A stretch of 64,000 nucleotides of DNA from Comamonas antarctica (GCF_013363755.1 NZ_CP054840.1:1288501-1352500); one strand, 5' to 3'; numbered from the stretch's first letter, positions 6,833-16,161 are shown. Made by a program: numbers and translations. The notes: generated by a model not told the origin, from the letters alone.

Positions 6833-8884
6833 ATGCCAATCAACGTCAGTTCGCAACTGTCCGCGCATATTCCCCTGAAGGACGCGCCCGCAGCCGGCCT
6901 CAGGGATCCGCGTGCCCTGGCGGCCGCAGTGGCGCTCGGCCTTGCCTACTTTCTCGGTGCCAAGCTGGGCATGACGTTCAGCGCCCGCACCTACCCGGTG
7001 TCCCTGTTGTGGCCTTCCAACGCGCTGCTGCTGGGCGCCTTGCTCGTCACGCCTTCGCGCTGGTGGTGGTTGCTGGTTGCGACCATCGTGCCCGCCCATC
7101 TGCTGGCGCAATTGCAGTGGGGCATGCCGCTCTCGGTGGCGCTGGTCTGGCTGGTCAGCAATGTGATCGAAGCGGTAACCGGCGCGGCGCTGGCGCGCTG
7201 GAGCGCGGGCGGGCGCGTGCGCTTGAACTCGGTGCGCGCCGTCGTGACCTTCCTGGGTGCGGCCAGCGTGGGATCGGTTCTCTCGTCCTACTTCGCCGCA
7301 ATGTTCCTGCGGCTGGCCGGCGTGGAACTGGATCCGGTCGAGATCTGGCATGCGCGCATGCTCTCCAATATGCTCGCGACGCTCACTTTCACCACCGTGA
7401 TCGTCGCCTGGTGGGATGCGTCGCGTGGATTGCGGCAGGCAAGCCGCTGGCGGATGGGCGAGGCGGGTGCGCTGTTGCTGCTGCTGGCCATGCTGGGCGT
7501 CGCAGCTTTCGGCCTGGGTTGGATACCGCAGGTGTCCAGCACGCAAAGCCTGTGGTATCTGCCGGTGCCGCTGCTGATCTGGGCCGCGGTGCGCTTTGGC
7601 CCTGGAATGGCCAGCCTGACTTTCGCGGCTGTGTCGGTCTTGATGGTCTGGGGCAGCACACAGGGGCGCGGGCCGTTCCCTACCGCGCTGGAGCGCAGCG
7701 AGGAAATGGCGTTGCAGCTGTTCCTGATCAGCCTGGCGGTGTCGCAGATGCTGCTGGCGGCATTGGTCGAGGAGCGGCGCCAATACGGTCGCCGGCTGTC
7801 GGCCTCGCGCGAGCTGTTTTCGCGTGCCGTGCATGCCAGCGCCGATGCCATTGCCATCGCCAATGCCGACACCGGCGTGGTGCTCGAGGCCAACCGCAGC
7901 TGGCGCGTATTGCTGCCCCACGAACGCCGGGGCGCAGCGCCGGCGCGCCTTGCGCCGCTGGCGCCCTACCTCGATGCAGCGGATGCAGCCCGGCTGGCAG
8001 CGATGCTGGCCGAGGGCGTGGAGGTGCGCGATGTGGAGATGGTGGTGCGCGATGTCAGCGGCCAGGTGCACAACGCGCTGATCACCCTGTCGCCGGTCAT
8101 GCTGCCGGACCTCGAGTGCATGTTCTTCGTGGTGCGCGATATCACGCCCCAGCGCCAGGCAGAACTCGATGCGCAAGAGCAGCGACAGCAATTGACGCAT
8201 GCCGCGCGCGTGGCTTCGCTGACCGAATTCTCGACCACGCTGGCGCATGAGATCAGCCAGCCCTTGACCGCGATCCTGAGCAGCGCGCAGGCTGCCCAGC
8301 GCTTCGTCGAGCAACAGCCGGGATGCACCCCCGCCATCCGTTCGATCCTCGAGGACATCGTCGAAGCGGACAAGCGCGCGATGGTGTTGATCCAGTACCT
8401 GCGGCGCATGGTGAAGAAGGGCAACGCCGAAACCGCGCTGCTGGACCTGAATCAGCTGGTGCAGGACGTGGCGCATTTCATGCGTGGCGAGTTGCTGCGG
8501 CGCGACGTGCAGATTGCGCTGAAGCTCGCGCCGGACCTGCCGCCGGTGCGCGGCGACGGTGTGCAGTTGCAGCAGCTGGTGCTCAACCTGATGTCCAATG
8601 CCTGCGACGCCATGCAGCACAACGACACGCCACGCTGCCTGACCGTGATCTCGCAGGCTGGCGAACGCGGCGGCGTGCATCTGCAGGTATGCGACACGGG
8701 ACCGGGCATCAAGGCCGAGCACCGCGCGCGCCTCTTCGAGCCGTTCTTCACCACCAAGAAAAGCGGCCTGGGCCTGTGTCTGCCCATCTGCCAGAAGATT
8801 GCCCAGGCGCATGGCGGCTCGCTGCGGCTGCAGCCGCTGGCGCCGCATGGCACGAGTTTCTGGCTGGAGCTGCCACAGGCGTAG
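6833..8884 (+). CDS. MASE1-PAS sensor histidine kinase
   Basis: 683 aa. An N-terminal integral membrane sensor of the MASE1 type spans about residues 25-310 (eight or so helices, with the typical PVSLLWPSNALLLGALL). Then come a PAS domain (about 330-440, ending FFVVRDITPQRQAEL), a HisKA dimerisation helix with the phosphorylated His472 in LAHEISQPLTAI, and a HATPase domain with N box (NLMSNACDAM), G1 (CDTGPGI), F box (FEPFFTTK) and G2 (GLGLCLPI). This is FixL-like in its kinase half. The ligand of MASE1 is unknown. Controlled by promoter copy B. Likely partners are RR1 (divergent) and possibly, without phosphotransfer, RR2 at 17512. Confidence 0.9.
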   Translation: MPINVSSQLSAHIPLKDAPAAGLRDPRALAAAVALGLAYFLGAKLGMTFSARTYPVSLLWPSNALLLGALLVTPSRWWWLLVATIVPAHLLAQLQWGMPLSVALVWLVSNVIEAVTGAALARWSAGGRVRLNSVRAVVTFLGAASVGSVLSSYFAAMFLRLAGVELDPVEIWHARMLSNMLATLTFTTVIVAWWDASRGLRQASRWRMGEAGALLLLLAMLGVAAFGLGWIPQVSSTQSLWYLPVPLLIWAAVRFGPGMASLTFAAVSVLMVWGSTQGRGPFPTALERSEEMALQLFLISLAVSQMLLAALVEERRQYGRRLSASRELFSRAVHASADAIAIANADTGVVLEANRSWRVLLPHERRGAAPARLAPLAPYLDAADAARLAAMLAEGVEVRDVEMVVRDVSGQVHNALITLSPVMLPDLECMFFVVRDITPQRQAELDAQEQRQQLTHAARVASLTEFSTTLAHEISQPLTAILSSAQAAQRFVEQQPGCTPAIRSILEDIVEADKRAMVLIQYLRRMVKKGNAETALLDLNQLVQDVAHFMRGELLRRDVQIALKLAPDLPPVRGDGVQLQQLVLNLMSNACDAMQHNDTPRCLTVISQAGERGGVHLQVCDTGPGIKAEHRARLFEPFFTTKKSGLGLCLPICQKIAQAHGGSLRLQPLAPHGTSFWLELPQA

Positions 8885-8932
8885 TAGCGGGCGCACGCAT
8901 CGCGCGAATCATTGCCGCGGAAACCCAGGGTA

Positions 8933-8953
8933 AGGGGCAGCGCGGCTGCCCCT
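8933..8953. terminator. Perfect 9-bp hairpin between kinase and secreted protein gene
   Basis: AGGGGCAGC, loop GCG, GCTGCCCCT. No T-run follows, so it may be a weak terminator or an attenuating or stabilising structure between the kinase gene and the gene at 9024. Confidence 0.4.
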
Positions 8954-9023
8954 CGTGCCAAGGCGGGGCGCGAACTCCCATGATTTACTGGCTTCAACTC
9001 AGCTCGATTCCAGGAGAAAAAGC

Positions 9024-11576
9024 ATGGCACTTTCGCGCTTTCTAAGTCTCATGGCGCTATGGCTGCTGGCGCTGATCGCGCCGCTGGCCCAAGCGCAGGC
9101 AGTGGCCGGGGCCGGCGCCGCGCCGCCGCGCACGGCCACCGAGGCCGACTGGCCGCGCACCTTGCGCTCCGGCACGACCGCGCTCACGGTCTATCCGCTG
9201 CAGGTCGAGCATTGGGACGGCTGGCGGCTGCTGGGCCGCGTGGCGGTCCGCGCCGAGGTCGGCGACAAGTCCCCGCGCAGCTACTACGGCGTCGCCGATG
9301 TCCAGGCCCGCACGCTCGTGGACAAGGGCCGGCGCACGGTCACGCTCGACCAGCTCAAGCTCGACGGCATCGACTTCCCCGCCGCCGCGCCTGCGGAAAA
9401 GGCGCGCCTGTCGCGGCTGCTGACCAGCCAGGTCGGCGCGCGCGCGCGCGTCGTGCCGCTGGACCGGCTCGAGGCCTCGCTGGCCGTGACGCAGGAGACC
9501 GGGCTCGCGGCGCACACGCGGCTGCGCAACGACCCGCCGCAAATCCTTTTCAGCGAGACCCCCGCGATCCTCGTGCCGCTCGACGGCGAGCCGGTGCTGC
9601 GGCCGCTGCGCGGCACGCAACTCGAGCGCGTGGTCAACACCCGCGTGCTGCTGCTGCGCGATTCGGGCCAGCGTTTCTATCTGCGCCTGTTCGATGGCTG
9701 GATGGGCGCGGCCACGCTGGCCGGCCCCTGGGGCGTGGTGCCCGAGACGCCCGAGCTGGCGCTGGCGCTGAAGAACGCCACGGCGGACCGCCTGGTCGAC
9801 CCGCTGTCGGGCCGCACCCAGCCGGGCCAGCAGGTGCCATCGCTGGCCAGAACCGTGCCGCAGATCTTCGTCGCGACCCGGCCCACCGAGCTGGTTGTGC
9901 TAGAAGGCGCGCCGCGCTACGTGGCGGTGCCTGGCACGCGCCTGCAATATGCGGAGAACACCACCGGCAACCTGTTCCGCCACGAGGGCGACAACACCGT
10001 CTATGTGCTGCTGTCGGGCCGCTGGTACCGTGCCGCCAGCCTGAGCGGGCCCTGGAGCTATGTCGCCGCGAATGCCTTGCCGCCCGACTTCGCGCAGATT
10101 CCCGACGACAGTCCCAAGGAGAACGTGCTGGCCGCGGTGGCGGGCACGGCGCAGGCACGCGAGGCGGCGATTGCCGCGGGCGTGCCTCAGACGGCCTCGG
10201 TGAGCGCCAGCGGCGCGCACATGACGGCGCCGCGCTTCGATGGCGACCCGGTGCTGCGCCCGATTCCTCCGACCTCGCTGCAGTACGTGAGCAACAGTGC
10301 CACTCCTATCGTGTTCGCGGGCAGCGCGGGCTACCTCGCGGTGGAAAACGGTGTCTGGTTCCAGGCGTCCTCGCCGCGCGGGCCGTGGCGCGCGGCGCGC
10401 AGCGTGCCCGCGGAAATCTACGCGATTCCGCCCGACTCGCCGCTGTACTACGTCACGTTTGCGCGCATCTACGACGTGGACGGCGACATCGTCCATGTCG
10501 GCTACACGCCGGGCTACCAGGGCACCTATATCGACCCGGTCACGGGCACCGTGGTCTACGGCACGGGCTATGTCTACGACCCCTGGGTGGGCACGGTCTG
10601 GGTCGGCCAGCCCGTGACCTATGGCTTTGGCGCCTCCGTGGCCTATACGCCATGGACCGGCTGGGCGGTGTCGTTCGGCTTTGGCTGGGCCTGGGGCGCG
10701 GCGATGAGCGCGGCCGGCTGGGGCTGGGGGCCGTACCCCTGGTGGGGCCCGTGGGGCTGGGGCTGGGCCTGGGGCCCGGATACCTATCCCTGGTATCCGG
10801 CATGGGGCTCGGCCGTGGGCCCGGCGGGAGGGGCAGCGGCATGGGGGCCTGGCGGCTGGGCAGGCTACTCCGGCAACATCTACCGCAACTGGAGCAACGT
10901 CGCCACGGTGTCGCGCGTGGGTGGCGGCTATGACGCCTGGACCGGCAATGCCTGGGCCCAGCGCGTGGGCACCGCGTACAACTCGCGCACCGGGGTCGCG
11001 GCCGCGGGCCAGCGCGGCGTGGTGCAAAACGCCTATACCGGCAACTTCGTCGCCGGCGAGCGCGGTGTCGCCACCGGCCCGGGCGGCAGCGCCATTGGCG
11101 GCAACCGCGTGGTGGCGGGCAACCCCTACACCGGCAACCAGGTGAACGCCAACCGCGGCGCGGCCTACAACGCCAGCACCGGCCAGGTGACGCGTTTCGG
11201 CGGCATCCGCGGCGACCAGGGCGCAGTAGGCCATATCGGCGACGATGTCTATGCGGGCCGCAACGGCGATGTCTATCGCCACACCGATGCGGGCTGGGAG
11301 CAGCATACGAGCGGCGGCGGCTGGCAGCCGGTGCTGGGCTCGGCCCAGGGCCAGGCGACGCGCAATGCCACCGGCGGCCTGGGCGGCGCGCAGCGCACCG
11401 CGCCGGCGCAGGGCCAGTTCCAGAACCTCGACCGCGAGCGCGGTGCGCGTTTCAACGGCGCGACCCGCAGCCAGGGGTTGATGCAGTCGCATGCCAACCT
11501 GCAGCAGCAGTTTGGCGGCCGGGGCTTTGGCGGCGGTTTTGGCGGCCGCATGGGCGGGGGGCGCCTGCGGCGCTAA
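9024..11576 (+). CDS. Large secreted Trp/Gly-rich repeat protein
   Basis: 850 aa, with a signal peptide cleaved after about residue 24 (APLAQAQA). The middle contains repeated modules of the type 'PVLRP ... TQLERVVNT/TSLQYVSNS ... GRWYRAASLSGPWSYV' (roughly residues 180-460), which look like a duplicated small beta domain. A segment extraordinarily rich in Trp, Gly and Tyr follows (about 535-610, for example WGWGPYPWWGPWGWGWAWG). The C-terminal part has imperfect YTGN/AYNSRTG repeats and ends Gly/Arg-rich. Function unknown; a surface or matrix protein is possible. AGGAGA sits 8 bases before the ATG. It may be cotranscribed with the kinase and is followed by a strong terminator. Confidence 0.75.
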   Translation: MALSRFLSLMALWLLALIAPLAQAQAVAGAGAAPPRTATEADWPRTLRSGTTALTVYPLQVEHWDGWRLLGRVAVRAEVGDKSPRSYYGVADVQARTLVDKGRRTVTLDQLKLDGIDFPAAAPAEKARLSRLLTSQVGARARVVPLDRLEASLAVTQETGLAAHTRLRNDPPQILFSETPAILVPLDGEPVLRPLRGTQLERVVNTRVLLLRDSGQRFYLRLFDGWMGAATLAGPWGVVPETPELALALKNATADRLVDPLSGRTQPGQQVPSLARTVPQIFVATRPTELVVLEGAPRYVAVPGTRLQYAENTTGNLFRHEGDNTVYVLLSGRWYRAASLSGPWSYVAANALPPDFAQIPDDSPKENVLAAVAGTAQAREAAIAAGVPQTASVSASGAHMTAPRFDGDPVLRPIPPTSLQYVSNSATPIVFAGSAGYLAVENGVWFQASSPRGPWRAARSVPAEIYAIPPDSPLYYVTFARIYDVDGDIVHVGYTPGYQGTYIDPVTGTVVYGTGYVYDPWVGTVWVGQPVTYGFGASVAYTPWTGWAVSFGFGWAWGAAMSAAGWGWGPYPWWGPWGWGWAWGPDTYPWYPAWGSAVGPAGGAAAWGPGGWAGYSGNIYRNWSNVATVSRVGGGYDAWTGNAWAQRVGTAYNSRTGVAAAGQRGVVQNAYTGNFVAGERGVATGPGGSAIGGNRVVAGNPYTGNQVNANRGAAYNASTGQVTRFGGIRGDQGAVGHIGDDVYAGRNGDVYRHTDAGWEQHTSGGGWQPVLGSAQGQATRNATGGLGGAQRTAPAQGQFQNLDRERGARFNGATRSQGLMQSHANLQQQFGGRGFGGGFGGRMGGGRLRR

Positions 11577-11623
11577 GCGTCTGGGGGGCGCAATACACGC
11601 GCCTCAAACCGTTCGAATCGACA

Positions 11624-11653
11624 AGCCGGGAGCCTTGCTCCCGGCTTTTTTTT
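11624..11653 (+). terminator. Rho-independent terminator
   Basis: Perfect 10-bp stem AGCCGGGAGC / GCTCCCGGCT with loop CTT, then eight T. It lies 47 bases after the stop of the secreted Trp/Gly-rich protein. Confidence 0.95.
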
Positions 11654-11938
11654 GGCCTGCGGACCTTGCGGACCGATGAGGCTGCAGGCGGACGGATCAG
11701 GGACCGGGTCGCGCCGTGGCTGGAGCCAGGCCACTGCTGCCAGCGATTGCTTGCCGGCCTTGCGCGCGCAATCTCGCGCCCGGCTCCTACTGCAGGCTTG
11801 ATCTGCAGGCCTGGCGCGAACCGATGCCTGGGCTATCGACGCAAGGCCCAGCGCTGCGGGACCGCCCAGACGCACCGCGGGCTTGCGGCCCGGCATTTCT
11901 GCCCGGCAGCAAGCCCGCAAGGATCTCTCGGAGGGAGG
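11654..11938. other. Intergenic region between convergent genes, with a long hairpin
   Basis: I find no credible gene here; the short open frames lack ribosome sites and family resemblance. The one structured element is an inverted repeat at 11877-11918: GCGGGCTTGC and GCAAGCCCGC as an outer 10-bp stem, and an inner imperfect GGCCCGGCA / TGCCCGGCA around TTTC. It begins 21 bases past the sulfatase stop, so it probably forms the 3' end of the sulfatase operon mRNA. No T-run follows it. Confidence 0.6.
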
Positions 11939-13480
11939 TCAGTCGGAGGCCGTCGCGGCTTCGCTCATCTTCGCCATCGCGTCGTCAATGGTGAAGCTGT
12001 TGGGCTTTTGTATCGCCGGGAATTCCTTGAAGGTCTCGGCAAACTTGGCCGCCGCCGCCTGCGCCACGAAGATGAAATAGCCGTTGTGCAGGAACCAGTC
12101 GTAATAGGTGTTGGACGTGATGTCCGCGTACTCGTAGGGATCGGTGCGCAGGTTGAACATCTTCGGCAGGCGCAGCCGCACGAAGGGTTCCGCCCATACG
12201 GCCATGGTGCCGCGCACGCGCTGCTCCATGAACACGATCTTCCAGTTGTCGAAGCGCATGCCCAGCACATCGCCGTCGTCGCTGAAATAGAAGAAGAACT
12301 TGCGCGGCCCTTCCTTCGCCTGTCCCGTGAGATAAGGCAGGAAGTCATATCCGTCGATATGGTTCTTGTAAGTGCGCCCGATGGCCTCGTAGCCGGATTT
12401 CAGCTTCTCGGGCACATCGGGCGCGCCCGCGGCGCTCAGAAAGGTCGGCAGCCAGTCGTGGTGCTGGATGATCTCGTTGCAGACCGAGCCCGCCTTGATC
12501 TTGTTCGGCCAGCGCAGCAGCAGCGGCACGCGGAACGCGCCTTCCCAGTTGGTGTTCTTTTCGCTGCGAAATGGCGTCGTGCCGGCATCGGGCCAGCTGT
12601 TGCGGTGCGGGCCGTTGTCGGTGGAGTACTGGACCAGCGTGTCCTCGGCGATGCCCAGCTCGTCGAGCAGGTCCAGCATCTGGCCGACATTCTTGTCATG
12701 GTCCACCATGGTGTCGTGGTAGGGCGACTGCCAGCGCCCGGCCTGGCCCAGGCTGGATTTCTTGGTGTGCGTGAACAGGTGCATGTGGGTGGTGTTGAGC
12801 CACACGAACCAGGGCTTGCCGGCCGCGTTCTGGCGCTTGATGAAGTCGGTTGCGGCTTCGACGAACTCGTCATCGCAGGTTTCCATGCGCGCCTTGGTCA
12901 GCGGGCCGGTGTCCTCGAGCTTCTGCTTGCCGACGCGGCCCCAGCGTTCCATCTCGGTGGGATCGTCCTTGTCGGTGGCCCAGGAGTGCATGACGCCGCG
13001 CGGACCGAAGCGCTCCTTGAACGCCGGGTCCTTGGGATAGTCGTCCATCTCGGGCTCTTCCTCGGCGTTGAGGTGGTAGAGGTTGCCGAAGAACTCGTCG
13101 AAGCCATGGTTGGTGGGCAGCATGTGGTTCAGGTCGCCGAGGTGGTTCTTGCCGAACTGCCCGGTGGCATAGCCCTGTTCCTTGAGCAGCGCGGCGATGG
13201 TCACGATCTTCTCCGACATGCCGATCGGTGCCGCGGGAATGCCGACCTTCGACAGCCCGGTGCGGTAGACGCTCTGCCCGGTGATGAACGACGAGCGGCC
13301 GGCGGTGCAGGACTGCTCGCCATAGCTGTCGGTGAACAGCATACCTTCGGAGGCGATGCGGTCGATGTTGGGCGTCTGGTAGCCCATCAGCCCATGGGTG
13401 TAGCAGCTCAGGTTGGACTGGCCGATGTCATCTCCCCATATGACGAGGATATTCGGTTGCTTGTTGCCTGGATTGGACAT
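11939..13480 (-). CDS. Arylsulfatase-type sulfatase (Cys-type, needs FGE)
   Basis: 513 aa of the alkaline-phosphatase-like sulfatase family. Metal ligands D17-D18 lie in ILVIWGDDIG. The formylglycine motif is C58-T-A-G-R62 in SCTAGRSSFITGQ. Other active-site pieces are KNHLGD, the second metal pair in YSTDNGPH, and K in FRSEKNTNWEG. It hydrolyses an organic sulfate ester after Cys58 is converted by FGE, and the FGE gene at 1-945 has the same promoter element. I see no Sec signal peptide, so it is probably cytoplasmic, acting on imported esters. The ATG at 13480 lies 2 bases after the symporter stop. Last gene of a four-gene operon. Substrate unknown. Confidence 0.92.
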   Translation of the reverse strand: MSNPGNKQPNILVIWGDDIGQSNLSCYTHGLMGYQTPNIDRIASEGMLFTDSYGEQSCTAGRSSFITGQSVYRTGLSKVGIPAAPIGMSEKIVTIAALLKEQGYATGQFGKNHLGDLNHMLPTNHGFDEFFGNLYHLNAEEEPEMDDYPKDPAFKERFGPRGVMHSWATDKDDPTEMERWGRVGKQKLEDTGPLTKARMETCDDEFVEAATDFIKRQNAAGKPWFVWLNTTHMHLFTHTKKSSLGQAGRWQSPYHDTMVDHDKNVGQMLDLLDELGIAEDTLVQYSTDNGPHRNSWPDAGTTPFRSEKNTNWEGAFRVPLLLRWPNKIKAGSVCNEIIQHHDWLPTFLSAAGAPDVPEKLKSGYEAIGRTYKNHIDGYDFLPYLTGQAKEGPRKFFFYFSDDGDVLGMRFDNWKIVFMEQRVRGTMAVWAEPFVRLRLPKMFNLRTDPYEYADITSNTYYDWFLHNGYFIFVAQAAAAKFAETFKEFPAIQKPNSFTIDDAMAKMSEAATASD

Positions 13481-13482
13481 CT

Positions 13483-14355
13483 TCAAAGCTCCTTCTTGGT
13501 TGACGGACGATCGACAAGCGCCTTGCGGCGCCAATTGGCATAGGGAATGGACACCAGAAACGCGAGCAGGAAGACCAGCAGCACCGCGCCCAGTTCCGCG
13601 CGGGGATTGGGCGCGGTATGCAGGATGGCGAGGGCAATGGCCGGATGGCGCGTGGTGTTGGTGAGCGCGAGCACGGTGCGGTCGCCCGCGTCGGGCCCGC
13701 CCAGCAGGTGGCCGGCGGCAATGCCGAAGGCGTAGAGCGCGATGATCACAAGCAGCGTGCCCACGCTCATCAAGGCCAGCATGGCCTTGCCTTCGCCCCA
13801 CAGCACCGGCAGGAATGCCAGCACCAGCAGTACGCTCGAGACCACGCTGATCGGCTTGGCCAGCCGGTCGGCCAGCTTCGGTGCGCGGGCGCGCAGCACG
13901 ATGCCCAGCACCAGCGGCAGCAGGATGGAGGTGAGGACGATTTCCGCGAGCTTGGCGTTGGATACTTCCAGCGGCCGATGGAAGGTGTTCGACAGCAGCC
14001 ACGCTGCCACGGGAATGAAGACCAGCGAGAAAATGCCAGTCACGGCCATCAGGCCGAAGGTGTACGAAGGCGCGCCGCCGGAATCGATTTCCTTTTTCGG
14101 CAGGATCGGCGGCACGGGCGACAGCGCCAGCGCGATCAGCGCGATCTCCAGCGGCCGGGGCAGGTCGAACACCAGCGCCACGGCGACGGCGGCCAGCGGC
14201 ATGATGATGAAGACCGCGAGCAGCGAGCGTGCCAGCAGGCCGGGCTGATGCAGTAGCCAGGTCAGGTCCTTGGGGCGCGCCTGCAGCGCCACCGACAAAA
14301 GAATGCCGGCCATGCTGAGTTGCAGCGCGAGTCCGATGAGCTGGAGGGTATTCAT
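13483..14355 (-). CDS. Bile acid:Na+ symporter (BASS) family transporter
   Basis: 290 aa with about 9-10 membrane helices. The crossover-like stretch ALSPVPPILPKK and the later TNTTRHPAIALAIL fit the BASS superfamily (SbmA-independent, NTCP/ASBT-like fold), which imports organic anions, bile acids, steroid sulfates and keto acids with Na+. Lies 5 bases after the preceding porin-like gene and 2 bases before the sulfatase, so it is an obvious candidate importer for the sulfated substrate. That substrate link is inferred from position only. Confidence 0.8.
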   Translation of the reverse strand: MNTLQLIGLALQLSMAGILLSVALQARPKDLTWLLHQPGLLARSLLAVFIIMPLAAVAVALVFDLPRPLEIALIALALSPVPPILPKKEIDSGGAPSYTFGLMAVTGIFSLVFIPVAAWLLSNTFHRPLEVSNAKLAEIVLTSILLPLVLGIVLRARAPKLADRLAKPISVVSSVLLVLAFLPVLWGEGKAMLALMSVGTLLVIIALYAFGIAAGHLLGGPDAGDRTVLALTNTTRHPAIALAILHTAPNPRAELGAVLLVFLLAFLVSIPYANWRRKALVDRPSTKKEL

Positions 14356-14360
14356 GCTGC

Positions 14361-15158
14361 TCACTTGTCGAAGATGAAGGTGGCCTGGGCGCGCACGAAC
14401 CAGGTGCCGGCGTTGTCGGGCCGCACCACGTTGTAGCCCGCGCCGACGACGAAATTGATCGGCGCGCCCTTGGCGGGCTTGACCAGCGTCGAATAGGTCA
14501 TGCCCACCGGCACCGTCCAGCGCTGGCTGGAGCGCGACTCCTCCCAGTTCGCGGTGATGGTGCCGAGGTAGCCGACGGTGTGCACCGGGCTCAGCCGGTA
14601 GCTGACGATGGGCTGGATCTGCATCTGGTTCACCTTGGCGCGCGACTCGTCGCCGGCAAAGGACCAGAGCTGCGTCACCAGCGCGCCAACCGACCATTTC
14701 CCGGGCTGCGCCAGCACCAGCGCCGACGGTCCCGCGGCCCATTTGCCCGAGCCGAGCCGTTCATCGGTGGCGGTGCGCATCTGCAGCATCGGCCCTACGC
14801 CCCAGATCGCTCCACCCGCGGGCTTGACGGGCGAGAAGAAGCCTTCATAGGTGATGTCGCCCAGGCCATTGACGCGGTCTTGCGTGGGCGTGAGCGCCGG
14901 GCTCGAGACCACGGGCACGATCACGCGGTTGATCAGGCGCCAGTTCTCGCTGATGCGCACCGGGTAGACCGGCTGGAAATTCACGACATGCTGCGGCCGC
15001 TCCTGCGGCCCGGTCTTCAGGGTGCTGGTGAGCTGGATAGGCACCGAGATCATGTCGGCGACCGGGTTGGCCAGCTTCTTTTGCAGCTCTTCATCGGCCC
15101 GGGCGGGCAGGGCGGCCACGCAGGCCAGGGCGCAGGCGGCAATGGGGAGAATCTTCAT
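14361..15158 (-). CDS. Outer membrane transporter, COG4313/phenol-pathway MetA-like family
   Basis: 265 aa with a signal peptide ending LPARADE. The body alternates amphipathic strands (for example FQPVYPVRISENWRLINR, DITYEGFFSP, GPMLQMRTATDERLG) and ends FVRAQATFIFDK, a beta-barrel end with terminal aromatic. This fits the family annotated as 'MetA-pathway of phenol degradation' putative channels. Ribosome site GAGG 6 bases before ATG. Second gene of the sulfatase operon. Confidence 0.75.
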   Translation of the reverse strand: MKILPIAACALACVAALPARADEELQKKLANPVADMISVPIQLTSTLKTGPQERPQHVVNFQPVYPVRISENWRLINRVIVPVVSSPALTPTQDRVNGLGDITYEGFFSPVKPAGGAIWGVGPMLQMRTATDERLGSGKWAAGPSALVLAQPGKWSVGALVTQLWSFAGDESRAKVNQMQIQPIVSYRLSPVHTVGYLGTITANWEESRSSQRWTVPVGMTYSTLVKPAKGAPINFVVGAGYNVVRPDNAGTWFVRAQATFIFDK

Positions 15159-15165
15159 TGGCGCC

Positions 15166-16122
15166 TCACTTTCCCAGCGGCACCAGCAGCGTGGCCCAGG
15201 CGTTCCAGCCTTCGGCACGGTTTTTCGCGTCGAATTCCTTGTAGGCCTTCAGATTGAGGTACATCTTGCGGCCGCCCCAATCGAAGAAGTAGCCCAGCTG
15301 CGGGCCGATGGCCGTGACCTGCGACTTGAACTCCCCGAGCTTGGCGCCCGAGCCCGAGTCGCCCGTGAGCTGGTGGTAGAAATAGCCCACCGCGCCCACG
15401 AACACCTGCTGCGACACGAAATGCGAGGCTGCCCAGTCCAGGTGCATGGAGGTGCCGTTCTTGTAGTCGGTGTCCTTGTTCCTCCAGTTGTGGGTGAAGC
15501 CCAGCACCGCCGAGAACTCGTTTTTCTTGTCGAAGTAGGTATAGCCGCCACCCGCGTCGAGCGACCAGTGGTTCACGCCGACATTCGCCAGCCGGCCGGC
15601 GGTGTACGCGCCCACAGGGATTCCGCCCATGGTGTAGGCCATGAAGTTGTGCACGCCGCGGTTCCACTTCAGCGAGGCCGTCGGATAGAGGTCGGCAGCG
15701 CCGTTGAGCGAGTCGTGCTCGCTGCCCGAGACCTGGCCGCCGCCGGGGCCGGTCACGGTGGCCTGGATATTGGTTTTCATGTGCGCGCCGCCAATGCCCA
15801 TGCCCACGGCAGCCTGCGCACCCCAGACCGGCTTCTCGAAGGTATAGGTCGGCACGGCCAGCACCAGGTCGGCACGCGCTTTCAGGCCCAGTGCGACACG
15901 CCCGCCGCGCGTGAACGCCGCATCGCGTCCACCCTTGGCCGAAGTGTGGACGTAGAGGACGGGCATCGACCAGCCAGCCTCGCCCGGCACCGCCGCCAGG
16001 CTGCCCATCTGGCCGGGCAGCCAGAAGCTGATGCCACCTTCATCGGCGCGCGCCGGGCCTGCCAGTACAGCGGCAATGGCCGCGCCCGCCGAAATGCTTT
16101 TGATTGCCGCCCGCAAGTGCAT
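15166..16122 (-). CDS. Outer membrane channel protein, SphA/COG4313 family
   Basis: 318 aa. The signal peptide is cleaved after AGPARA. The mature part begins DEGGISFWLPGQMGSLAAVPG, a typical opening of this aromatic/hydrophobic-compound channel family, and has repeated beta strands. First gene of the sulfatase operon. The ATG at 16122 follows AAAAGGGG; an upstream frame extension would run through the promoter element. Paralogous in type but not in sequence to the next gene, so the operon encodes two different outer membrane channels. Confidence 0.78.
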   Translation of the reverse strand: MHLRAAIKSISAGAAIAAVLAGPARADEGGISFWLPGQMGSLAAVPGEAGWSMPVLYVHTSAKGGRDAAFTRGGRVALGLKARADLVLAVPTYTFEKPVWGAQAAVGMGIGGAHMKTNIQATVTGPGGGQVSGSEHDSLNGAADLYPTASLKWNRGVHNFMAYTMGGIPVGAYTAGRLANVGVNHWSLDAGGGYTYFDKKNEFSAVLGFTHNWRNKDTDYKNGTSMHLDWAASHFVSQQVFVGAVGYFYHQLTGDSGSGAKLGEFKSQVTAIGPQLGYFFDWGGRKMYLNLKAYKEFDAKNRAEGWNAWATLLVPLGK

Positions 16123-16161
16123 ATGCCGCCCCTTTTCGTAAAGCCTCTGAGCCTGTGGAAA

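Noticed and set aside
11698..11710. GGGACCGGGTC in the gap before the sulfatase 3' end
   Set aside because: No gene starts nearby in either direction and the flanking bases do not match.
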